Below, piece after piece: positions 1 through 8,942 of a stretch of 64,000 bases of DNA. Origin of the DNA: Curvularia sp. ZM96 (taxonomy: Eukaryota; Ascomycota; Dothideomycetes; Pleosporales; Pleosporaceae); assembly GCA_022457065.1 (NCBI GenBank), contig JAJGBQ010000001.1, positions 4,030,001 through 4,094,000 on the forward strand, in the 5' to 3' direction. The notes under the pieces were generated by a model that saw nothing but the letters and a program-made list of their open reading frames with translations, was not told the DNA's origin and did no database searches. Both the position numbers and the translations under genes were made by a program. How positions within the stretch are numbered: position 1 is the first letter of the stretch; every line of letters begins with the position of its first letter.

Positions 1-605
1 TGGTCCGGCGTGAACGTGACTGTCACAGAGCCGCGTGCCATGTGGCATGCATGAGGTAATCAATATTTCACGCCTTCAGATTGCTCTACTGCTTGCGTAC
101 ACCGCTTCACGCATCATCTAGGAATGTAGCGGTCTTCATGCTGCACTTGTCGCAGCCGCCTCGCGCAGCTTCGCGCGTTGTCAGCGTCAGCAAAGCACTA
201 CACAATGGCGCCCCTGTTTGCCGTTTGGTGTCACGATGCCGTCTGGCACAGCCTTGAGACGAAAGCACAGCTAAGATCAGAGTATGTAGCGACGTTGGTA
301 AGGAACGAGATATCATCAGAAATCCTCATCTGCTCCAGCTACCTCGCACGGTGAGTCGTGCTCTTGGACACGTAATAGAGGATAGCCAGGTAGAAGTGCC
401 AAACTTTCCTACAATAAATTGTGCCCGTAATGAGTTGAAGAAGAAGAAGAGGAGGACGAGGGCGGCGAGAATTTTGTGGCAGGCGCGGGCGGCGCTTTGA
501 CCAATCACGGCCGGATTATTCAAGCGCCAAGGGAAGCGCTCCCATTGTGAACGTCAGTTGAAGCTCCGCTGCAACCAGACCATCGCCATCGCTCAGAGCC
601 TCACA
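1..605. other. Left-edge intergenic DNA and complex I promoter
   Basis: I see no convincing gene here. The only structure is a short GAA/GAG-rich tract near 437-460 and the upstream region of the complex I gene that starts at 606, including a CCAAT box at 501-505. Confidence 0.6.
501..505 (+). promoter_or_regulatory. CCAAT box upstream of the complex I subunit gene
   Basis: A CCAATCA sequence lies about 100 bp before the start codon at 606. In fungi the HAP/CCAAT-binding complex is known to activate respiratory genes, so the site suits the gene. Function here is inferred from motif and position only. Confidence 0.4.
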
Positions 606-3063
606 ATGCTGCGGCAACACATGATCCGGTCGCTGAAGAGGCCTGCCTACCGTGCAGCCCTCAATGGCAGCCGGGCCTTTACTGCCTCGGCCCGCCGCCC
701 AGCAGAAGTTGAGCTCACCATCGGTTCGTGCCACTCTCCATTGCGGGCCGCGACGTATGCTAACCACCGCTGCAGATGGCAAGAAGGTATCAATCGAAGG
801 TACGAAGACGAATCAGGCCTTTTCCCCGTCTACACACACGCTTCTAACGCGCTCCAACAGCCGGTTCGGCCCTCATCCAAGCCTGCGAAAAGGCCGGAGT
901 TACCGTCCCGAGATACTGCTACCATGAAAAGTTGATGATTGCTGGAAGTTGCCGTATGTGCTTGGTCGAGGTAGAGCGGGCACCCAAGCCCGTCGCCTCC
1001 TGTGCATGGCCCGTACAGCCCGGTATGGTGGTCAAGACAGACTCGCCTCTAGTCCACAAGGCGCGAGAGGGCGTCATGGAGTTTCTGCTCGCCAACCACC
1101 CTCTCGATTGCCCCATTTGCGACCAGGGTGGCGAGTGCGATCTTCAGGACCAGTCCATGAGGTACGGTGCCGACCGCGGCCGCTTCCACGAGATTGAGGG
1201 CAAGCGTGCGGTTGAGGACAAGAACGTGGGACCTCTAGTAAAGGTAAAAGCTTTTTGAAGTCTCCGTTCAAACCCGTGCTGATAAAAAGTAGACCTCGAT
1301 GAACAGGTGTATTCACTGCACACGTTGCGTGCGTTTCTCCAACGATATCGCCGGTGCACCTGAATTCGGTTCTTTTGGTCGTGGCAACAGTCTGGAAATC
1401 GGTACTTACCTTGAAACTGCCCTTGACACCGAATTGTCTGGAAACGTCATCGATCTCTGCCCCGTCGGTGCGCTCACCTCAAAGCCCTACGCATTCAAGG
1501 CTCGTCCATGGGAACTGTACAAGACCGAGACCATCGACGTCCTCGACGGCTTAGGTTCCAACATCCGCGTTGACTCTCGTGGTCTTCAGGTCATGAGGGT
1601 GATCCCCCGTCTCAACGATGACATCAACGAAGAATGGATCAACGACAAGACCCGTTTCGCCTGCGACGCCCTCAGCACACAGCGTCTCGTAAACCCACTT
1701 GTCCGTGTCAACGATCAGTTCCAGCCTGCCAGCTGGGAGCAGGCCCTAGTCGAGATTGGCAATGCGTACAAGAAGATTGCTCCCAAGGGCAACGAGTTCA
1801 AGGTCGTAGCTGGCCACCTTGTCGAGACGGAGACTCTGGTTGCCATGAAGGATCTTGCCAACAAGCTTGGCTCGGACAACCTGGCTCTTGACCAGCCTGG
1901 TGGCAACGAGCCAATTGCTCATGGAATCGACGTCAGGTCAAACTACGCTTTCAACTCCAAGATCTACGGTGTCGAGCAGGCTGATGTGATTCTTCTTATC
2001 GGCTCCAACCCTCGATGGGAAGCCGCTGTCCTGAACGCCCGTATCCGAAAGCAGTGGCTGAGGACCGATTTGGAAATTGGTTTCGTTGGTGAGGACTTCG
2101 AGAGCACTTTCGAGTATGAGAAGCTTGGAAACAACGCCAATGACCTCAAGAGCGCTCTTTCTGGCGAGTTTGGCAAGAAGCTGACCTCAGCCAAGAAGCC
2201 CATGATCATTGTCGGCAGCGGTGTTACTGAGCACGCTGATGCTAAGTCCATCTACGAGCAAGTTGGCGCTTTCGTCGAGAAGAACAAGGCCACTTTCCAG
2301 ACCGAAGAGTGGAACGGCTTCAACATTCTCCAGCGAACTGCTTCCCGCACTGGTGCTTATGAGGTTGGCTTCACTGTTCCCTCGGCTGAGGTTGCTCAAA
2401 CGAAGCCCAAGTTCGTTTGGCTTCTTGGAGCCGATGAGATCAACGAGGCCGACATCCCCAAGGACGCCTTTGTGGTCTACCAGGGCCACCACGGCGACCG
2501 TGGCGCACAGCTCGCCGATGTTGTCCTGCCTGGTGCCGCATACACCGAGAAGTCCGTTACATACGTCAATACCGAAGGCCGTGTACAAATGACACGTGCT
2601 GCTGTTGGCCTTCCAGGTGCTTCGAGGGAGGACTGGAAGATTGTCCGAGCCGCATCAGAGTACCTCGGTGCCGAACTGCCTTACGACGATGTTGAGATGC
2701 TGCGAGACCGTATGGAGGAAATCTCGCCTGCTCTCAGGAGATACGACTTGGTCGAGCCTGCATCGCTACCCAGCTTGAGCCAGGTACAACTGGTGGAGCA
2801 GAACAAGGGTGCCCAAACAACTGGCCAGGCGCTCAAGAACCCGATTGAGAACTTCTTCTTCACAGACGTTATCTCAAGAAAGTAAGTCATCTAACCATAA
2901 AGTTCTACTTTCACAGTGCTAACGACTACACAGCTCACCGACCATGGCCCGCTGCTCGGCTGCCAAGGCCCAGAAGAACCCCCAGACAAACTTTATGGCA
3001 CCCGGTGAGCCATACCCACAGGTCGCATATGGACCTCAGGTATCGGCAGCAGCGAATGTCTAG
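606..3063 (+). CDS. nuo-78: NADH:ubiquinone oxidoreductase 75/78-kDa subunit (complex I, NDUFS1 type)
   Basis: This is the large iron-sulphur subunit of the complex I NADH module in the mitochondrial matrix; it passes electrons from the flavin site along several Fe-S clusters. Exons: 606-723, 776-799, 861-1243, 1293-2881, 2934-3063, giving 747 aa, the usual fungal length. The N-terminus (MLRQHMIRSLKRPAYRAAL) is basic and looks like a mitochondrial targeting peptide. After it come the 2Fe-2S domain (CYHE, GSCRMCLVEVE), the H/C cluster (CPICDQGGECDLQDQ) and a 4Fe-4S motif (NRCIHCTRCVRF), then the long molybdopterin-oxidoreductase-like region. Exon 2 is only 24 nt. The last exon restores the C-terminal NSPTMARCSAAK motif, which unspliced reading would lose. 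The start at 606 is the first ATG in frame. Confidence 0.96.
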
Positions 3064-3689
3064 ACGACAGGATTTTGTATTTCTGGGAAACGTAGAATAA
3101 GGAACTCGTTGTAAATAGCATTTTGAAAGTTCTAGCATGTGATTTTTACAACGTCCAAGCATGTGTGAATTACGAGCGCTACCGGCGTCACTTTCTTCAA
3201 GGGCATGTGCCGTCTGATTCGACTAGAGGTTGCGGTGTTTTTAGTGTGGGTGGCTTAGATATGCCGTCGGCCAAGGCACTAGCCATGGGTCAGCTACGCG
3301 CACTGGTCGTTTGACCTCTTGAAGTGCTAGGATCTCCCCCAATTTTCCTGTCGATATATCTTCTATAGAGAGGTCTTGCAAGTTGGGCTTCAGTTTCGTT
3401 CATTGGGCTTTTCTCGCTCCATTTGTCGTCGTGGTTGGGTGCCCCAGACCGCCAAAGTACACCGCTCCGGCACCAAATCAGCTTTTCCGGAACGCCAAAC
3501 CGTTTCGTGAAGAACCACGCGGCTCTGCATCTCGCGGCTAGATACAACAGGAGCGCTGCTATCTCTCTATCGTCGCACGCCAGCTGTTTGTGGGGAGAAG
3601 GGCAACTGAACGTTTGCCATTAAGCTTTGCCATCAAGCTTTCGCCGAGAGATTGGCAAAGCAAGTCCCGAGAGTTTGATTCTCGCCGCC
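3064..3689. other. Intergenic region between complex I and antiporter genes
   Basis: Probable 3' UTR of the complex I gene followed by the promoter and 5' leader of the antiporter. Open frames on both strands have unlikely composition. No motif stands out. Confidence 0.5.
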
Positions 3690-5695
3690 ATGCCTACCCT
3701 CGCCGTTGACAATTTCAACATTGTCTGCGCGACTTTGGGTGGCTTCATTACAATCTTTGGGCTGGTGAGTTATTTGATGAAGGAGAAATTCTATCTGAGT
3801 GAAGCATGTAAGTTTCCAAAAAAATAAAAAGTGACCTCAGACTCTGGTTCTGCATACTGATTCGCCAACCTTAGTGATATCACTTATCGCTGGTCTTGTC
3901 TTCTCACCACATGGCACAAACTGGATCAGACCAGATGACTATGCCCTCAATGACCCACACACCTTGGACACCATCACCCTCTACTTTACCCGTCTGGTCC
4001 TCGGTGTCCAGCTTGTGCTTGCAGGCGTGCAACTGCCTTCCAAGTACCTGCAGAAAGAATGGAAGAGTCTGTCACTTTTGCTTGGTCCAGCCATGACGGT
4101 CATGTGGCTCGTAACCAGTCTCCTTGTCTACGCCATGGTTCCGCACATTAGCTTCTTACATGCGTTGGCGGTAGGTGCTTGCGTCACGCCTACGGATCCT
4201 GTTCTCTCCAACTCCATTGTCAAGGGGAAATTCGCAGATGCAAATATCCCGAAGGAACTGCAGAAGATTATTGTGGCGGAGTCTGGGGCTAATGATGGGT
4301 TGGGATATCCTTTTTTGTTTCTGCCGCTGTATTTGATACAGCATATTGGACATAATGGAGAGGGATCGGATAATAGCACGAGGGTTGCCATGGGGCTTTG
4401 GTTCGGAGAGACGTGGGGGTATACGATTGTTTTGAGTGTCGTATATGGCGCTACGATTGGGTGGATTGCGAAGGAGCTGCTGCATTGGGCGGAGGAGAGG
4501 AAATATGTTGATCGTGAAAGCTTCTTGGTTTTTGCGATTACGTTGGCTGTAAGTTTCTTGAACCCTTATTCCTGAGTGTAACATGGTACTTACATGAACG
4601 CGTAGCTCTTTATTGTCGGCACAGTAGGCATGGTCGGTAGCGACGACGTGCTTGCGTGCTTCATTGCCGGAAACGTCTTCACCTGGGATGACTGGTTCCG
4701 CCTCGAGACCATGGATGACTCTTTCCAGCCCACCATCGACATGCTGCTTAACGTCTCCATTTTCATCTGGCTCGGCGCCGTCTGCCCCTGGAGCCTGTTC
4801 AACAACTCGCCTGTCATCCCCATCTACCGTCTTGTTCCGTTGGGAATCCTTGTCCTGCTACTACGCCGTCTGCCCATCATTTACGCGCTACACAATCAGA
4901 TTCACCAAATTGAGCAAAGGCGACAGGCTCTGTTTGTGGGTTTCTTCGGGCCCATTGGCGTCAGTGCCATCTTCTATCTCTACATTAGTCTCGAGTTTTT
5001 GGAAAAAATTGTCGTCAATGGCGAGGTTAGGGAGGATGCAGCATACTTGATGGAGGTCATCAAGGTGGTAGTCTGGTTCTTGGTCATATGCTCAGTTGTA
5101 AGTTTCTGGAAAACCGGTCTACCGATGTTCCTTCTCTTTCGATTAAGGATGCCATCTAACTACTGAACAACAGGTCGTCCATGGCCTCTCCATTCCCATG
5201 GGTAAATTAGGTCTCAACTTCCCCCGCACAATAAGCACAGCGCTGTCTTTTGCTCGCACCAACTCGACCAACCCCAACGACTCGGAACCCTCCTTCCACA
5301 CTCAGAGCTATGGAGGTACGACTGTTACCACCGACGCCGATACGCGCGGTCACCGTACTCCGGGCTTCTCACGCAGCTTGAGCGACTCGCTGCCCTCTCG
5401 CGTAGTCAGAATCGGAAGGAGCCTCATCAGAAGCGGGACGACGACGCCAACCGCATCCAGACCACCTAGTACGTGCAGGCCGGCGAATCCACAGCCGCCG
5501 CCACCAGTGGCCATGGCGGATGTAGGTGTAGTAGCCACGGGAAGTAGCAGACAGAACGGCGATGAAGCCCGCAGATCGAAACAGGAGGAGCGAGAGGGCC
5601 TTGAGGAACGTGTTATTCCTGGTCGAACTATCAGGTTCCATGATGAGCAGGTTTTGGCGGCAAATTCGAGCAAGCCTGTTAAGGGAGAGGAGTAA
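3690..5695 (+). CDS. NHA1: Plasma-membrane Na+/H+ (K+/H+) antiporter, Nha1/Sod2 type
   Basis: Exports Na+ or K+ in exchange for protons and so supports salt tolerance and cytosolic pH. Exons: 3690-3807, 3875-4548, 4606-5097, 5174-5695, giving 601 aa. The first part is a series of hydrophobic segments of the cation/proton antiporter (CPA1) fold. It holds the fungal motifs SPHGTNWIRPDDY, the TPTDPVLSNSIVKGKFA stretch and the ion-binding Asn-Asp pair in ESGANDGLGYPF. VHGLSIPMGKLG near residue 430 closes the membrane domain. The cytosolic tail is Ser/Thr/Arg-rich and short compared with yeast Nha1 (about 985 aa), as in many filamentous fungi and S. pombe Sod2. It works against the gradient made by the H+-ATPase encoded at 14-17 kb. 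Confidence 0.93.
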
Positions 5696-6626
5696 TGGCG
5701 AAGTTGTGTCTAGCATAGAATATTTTTCTCGAATCTAGATATGAATATAAAGTTAGAACACTTGCGTCATTTTTGCATGTAAAGCAGCGTTACTAAGAGC
5801 AATGACCTTTTCATTCTGCCAAAGTCGCTTTAAAAAAAATTGTTTCCTTATGCAATGGATATATGCGCTTATGAACTATAAAGAGTTAAAAATTAGACTC
5901 ATCTCCTTCTCCACACTAGCTCTATATAGTGGTGTATACTTGGGAACGGACTCTAGAATAATATATCATGGTTTAATGTACAGACAGCACTATAGCGACT
6001 GCTAAATGTTTAATCTCTTTTTAGACAATTTCTAAAAGATTTAATGTGTGTATGGGCTAGTAATAAGACATTTCAGTCCTCTCATGCGCTGTATGTATTA
6101 TGGACTAACGACAAAAGTCTTTTTCAAATACCCTATACACAATGCGAATCAAAAAATGGCTGCTCTCTAGCCACCATGAGCTCCTCCCATATCCCAGTCG
6201 AACATACAAACGATCAACTCTAACCTGTACAGGCTCTGCTCAGTTGCGTTCATCCTCAGTCCTGATCTGCGGCATTTGTTCCTGCAATCTCACCTCCCAC
6301 ACCATCTCCCCCCGTCTCTTCTTTCAACTCACACTCCACACCTACCCAGCTCTCCCCTACAAGTAGAAACTGCCAAGCTGTGAGACGGTGCTTTGTTCAG
6401 CGGCTTTGGATAGCGAGACCCTCATCAATGTCTTCGCCCCTCGTCGTCGATGAACTCCATGCTTTTGAAATTAGTCTTCTCCATTTTCGGCCGCTTGTGT
6501 GAAGACTAAATTTCTGCTTGGAATGGGGCCGCAGAAAAAGACTTTCTTGTTACTTCTATGAAGTGACATGAGCTCTTTACAAGAGACTGGCAAAGCATAG
6601 CAAGGTGAAAGCAAAGGCAGAAGTAA
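5696..6626. other. AT-rich gene-free stretch
   Basis: About 930 bp without a supportable gene. The part from roughly 5750 to 6150 is clearly AT-richer than the flanks, with many TA steps and oligo-A/T runs, unlike the neighbouring gene promoters. It may be a RIP-degraded repeat relic, but I could not recognise any element in it. From about 6170 the composition becomes CT-rich. Confidence 0.45.
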
Positions 6627-6709
6627 ACACAAACTGTGCTATTCTACGTTTGTGCATGTATTACCGAATGCAAAGCGTAATAATACAGTGTTGCTGTGAC
6701 ATCACTGTA
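6627..6709 (+). repeat. Direct repeat copy A (83 bp, diverged)
   Basis: This copy aligns with 6778-6859, about 150 bp downstream. Most mismatches are C/T or G/A transitions, and this copy more often carries the T or A. It contains a short inverted repeat, CACAAA at 6628-6633 and TTTGTG at 6649-6654, and ends with GTGACATCACTG. The transition bias resembles repeat-induced point mutation. Confidence 0.7.
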
Positions 6710-6777
6710 GGGCTGGGCAAACGGAAAGGTGAAGGGAATCGTTCACGTGACAGTAAACGCAGTCTCTAGGCAGACAC

Positions 6778-6859
6778 GCACAAATCACGCTATATCGCGT
6801 TTGTGCACGCAACATGAACGAATAGTGTAGTAGCACGATGTCCCCGTGACGTCACTGCA
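6778..6859 (+). repeat. Direct repeat copy B
   Basis: Partner of copy A at 6627-6709. Its inverted repeat is better preserved: GCACAAA at 6778-6784 pairs with TTTGTGC at 6800-6806. The downstream end contains the perfect palindrome TGACGTCA, where copy A has TGACATCA. Confidence 0.7.
6847..6854. promoter_or_regulatory. Perfect TGACGTCA palindrome (CRE/ATF-type bZIP site)
   Basis: The 8-bp palindrome lies inside repeat copy B, 333 bp before the start of the GIY-YIG gene. CRE/ATF-type bZIP factors bind this sequence. Whether it controls anything here is unknown, since the downstream gene appears broken. Confidence 0.3.
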
Positions 6860-7011
6860 TGGTCACGGGTATTTGTAGACGGTCAGCTTCACCTTCACCT
6901 CGCGCACTTGGGTATGGGACTGGCTAGTCGTTTTCGCATTAGCGTCGAGTTTTGGGGTACTAATACGCTGCCTCCCCCGCTACAGCCTTGCCTCTTGTAC
7001 CTCACTTCAAC

Positions 7012-7155
7012 TTTCAACCCAATCTTATATTTCAACCCAATCTTATATTTCAACCCAATCTTATATTTCAACCCAATCTTATATTTCAACCCAATCTTAT
7101 ATTTCAACCCAATCTTATATTTCAACCCAATCTTATATCTCAACCTAATTCTATA
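7012..7155 (+). repeat. 18-bp minisatellite, seven exact units plus one degenerate unit
   Basis: The unit TTTCAACCCAATCTTATA occurs seven times without mismatch (7012-7137), followed by a degenerate unit to 7155 and a further partial one to about 7180. Unit length is a multiple of three, and two frames stay open through it (FQPNLI repeats on plus, KYKIGL on minus). It ends just before the ATG of the GIY-YIG gene, so it most likely lies in its 5' leader or promoter and is not coding. Confidence 0.9.
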
Positions 7156-7179
7156 TTTCAATTTTCAACCCGATCTTAT

Positions 7180-8490
7180 ATGTCAACTTTCAATCCACTG
7201 GGAATCCAACTCTCTTATCCAGAGAGTGAGTTAAATTACGTCAAGATCCACTCCAAGCTGACAGCACACAATCGTGTCCTTGACACCAAGCATGAAGGTA
7301 GCAATCGCACCGTTGTCACCACTAGTTACGAAACATGGGCGGCCCAAGATGGACCATCTGTTGCGCGCAACTGGGCAATGAGCCAGAACCCCAAGATTGT
7401 ACCCGACGCTGCTGATCCGTATGCCATGCCGGAGGGTTGGCCAGGATCTCCTCGCGGCTATGCCCGAGGTCTGATTTTAGACGAACCTCAAACCTCTCAA
7501 CACATCGAAAACACACCCTGGAAGGACAAATGGGGGGTATACATTGTAGTCATCGAAAAGCCTGGCTCCAGACCAATGCTATATGTTGGTTCTTCGGTGT
7601 GTGTCCAGGATGGCATCTGGGGGAGATGCAGCCACTATCAGTATGTTGCCTTTTAAACATCTGTCATACCCTTCTAACTATCATTCTCAGCTATCGCGAT
7701 GTCTCCAAACTCCCTCGATATGTGCACCGAGCGATAAAAGATGGATACGCAGTCGCATACTTTGCAGTACCATTCCACTTCACAAAGCCAAGTAACCCAG
7801 CACTCCTAGGGTTTGCTCAGACAATTATACTTGCGGTCGAACATACTCTCACATTCCGCCTCTAGACCATGATCGGCCGCTGGACAGCATGTGAACGTCT
7901 TGCCCTCTAGAAGAAGAGTGATCAAGAGTACGATGGTGCAAACTACCATAGTTGCATGTACGAGATCCGAAGCCTAGAGCAGGTAAACCCGGATGAGATT
8001 GCGCAGCGACTACAAGAACAAAAGGAGAGAAACCAGGCGAAACATAAGATCTACTTGGCTACTCATCGCGAGGAGGTCAAGATCTCTAAAGCAGCCTGGC
8101 AAGAAGAGAACAAAGAACACCGCAAGACCCAAAAGAGAATGGGACAAAGAAAACATGGACCACATTCTTGAGTATCAGCGTGAGCGGGCAAAAAAGGCAA
8201 AAGAATCCGCTCAGTTCCCGTGCGAAGGCTGTAAAAAGCCATCTACCAACAAGACAGAATTAGCGAGGCACCAGAATTCAGAAGTCGCTTGCAAGCCAAA
8301 GCGAGATGCTGCGAGAACTAAAAGGCTAACATGTGGTGGATGTAACAAGGTATTTTCGCAGATGGCGAATCTTGAGAGGCATCGCACATCGGGTGTTTGT
8401 GATGCGGAGCGAGACATGTCCTGCCCCAGCTGTGGCATAGTGATCAAGAACAAGGGTAATCTCGAGAGGCACATCGCTACCCACAAGTGA
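7180..8490 (+). pseudogene. Broken GIY-YIG nuclease-like gene with C-terminal C2HC/C2H2 zinc fingers
   Basis: Reading from the ATG at 7180 with an intron at 7641-7690 gives a GIY-YIG-like domain: GVYIV and LYVGSS for the two named strands, GIWGRCSHY with the conserved Arg, then LPRYVHRAIKDGY and a VEH segment that could hold the metal-binding Glu. The same frame then has stops at 7863-7865 and 7908-7910. Recognisable sequence resumes with EYDGANYHSCMYEI and a basic, probably helical stretch. A frameshift near 8140 moves to the frame that holds three fingers: PCEGCKK..RH..C, TCGGCNKVFSQMANLERH..C and SCPSCGIVIKNKGNLERHIATH. A 75-bp in-phase intron (7836-7910, GTC..TAG) could hide both stops, but its donor is poor and it would delete the Glu; the frameshift would remain. 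I therefore read it as decayed. GIY-YIG domains cut DNA in repair enzymes and homing endonucleases; the function of this fungal family is not known to me. Confidence 0.7.
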
Positions 8491-8646
8491 GAAGTCAGTG
8501 TCACGGGCTGTACCGGGTGAAAGTTCTGGTAGTGGTGGTACAAACTGTATTTGTCAAGCACGGCTGATACAGCTTGTCAAGCTCCTTTGGTAACTATTTC
8601 ATTTGTTTCCTAAGGCTAGGCTCACCTCAGCCTAGCTGCTAAGTTC

Positions 8647-8660
8647 ATATATATATATAT
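8647..8660. repeat. Short (TA)n microsatellite
   Basis: Simple AT dinucleotide run between the broken GIY-YIG gene and the duplicated finger module. Confidence 0.8.
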
Positions 8661-8725
8661 CAAAGCTGCCTTCTTGTAGCGGAGGCAGTGATCCAATACT
8701 AGATCACCTGAGCTACTCTACTGTG

Positions 8726-8763
8726 TTCTTCTTCTTCTTCTTCTTCTCCTCCTCCTCCTCCTC
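8726..8763 (+). repeat. (TTC)n-(TCC)n compound microsatellite
   Basis: Pyrimidine-only trinucleotide tract that changes from TTC to TCC units. It directly abuts the partial zinc-finger copy at 8769 and may mark the junction of that duplication. Confidence 0.85.
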
Positions 8764-8768
8764 CACAC

Positions 8769-8942
8769 AAGGAATCTACACAGTTCCCCTGTGAATGCTG
8801 CAAGAAGCTCTTTGCTAATAAAAGAGAATTACAGAGGCACCAAGATTCAGAAGTCGCGTGTAAACCAAAACGAGATGCTGCCTGGACTGCAAGGCAACCC
8901 GTCATACAGCCGACATTGGTGAATACGCAGGTCGAATTCTAG
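8769..8942 (+). pseudogene. Partial tandem copy of the C2HC finger module
   Basis: This 58-codon stretch, ending in a TAG at 8940-8942, repeats the first finger of the gene at 7180-8490. It reads FPCECCKKLFANKRELQRHQDSEVACKPKRDAA, written here in parts: FPCECCKK, ELQRHQDSEVAC, KPKRDAA. The upstream copy has FPCEGCKK, ELARHQNSEVAC, KPKRDAA. Nucleotide identity is obvious, with long shared runs around CAGAAGTCGC. There is no ATG before the module, and similarity stops after KPKRDAA. It is a fragment, probably a leftover of a tandem or ectopic duplication. Confidence 0.75.

Noticed and set aside
6895..7161. Minus-strand frame of KYKIGL repeats
   Set aside because: It is only the reverse reading of the 18-bp minisatellite.
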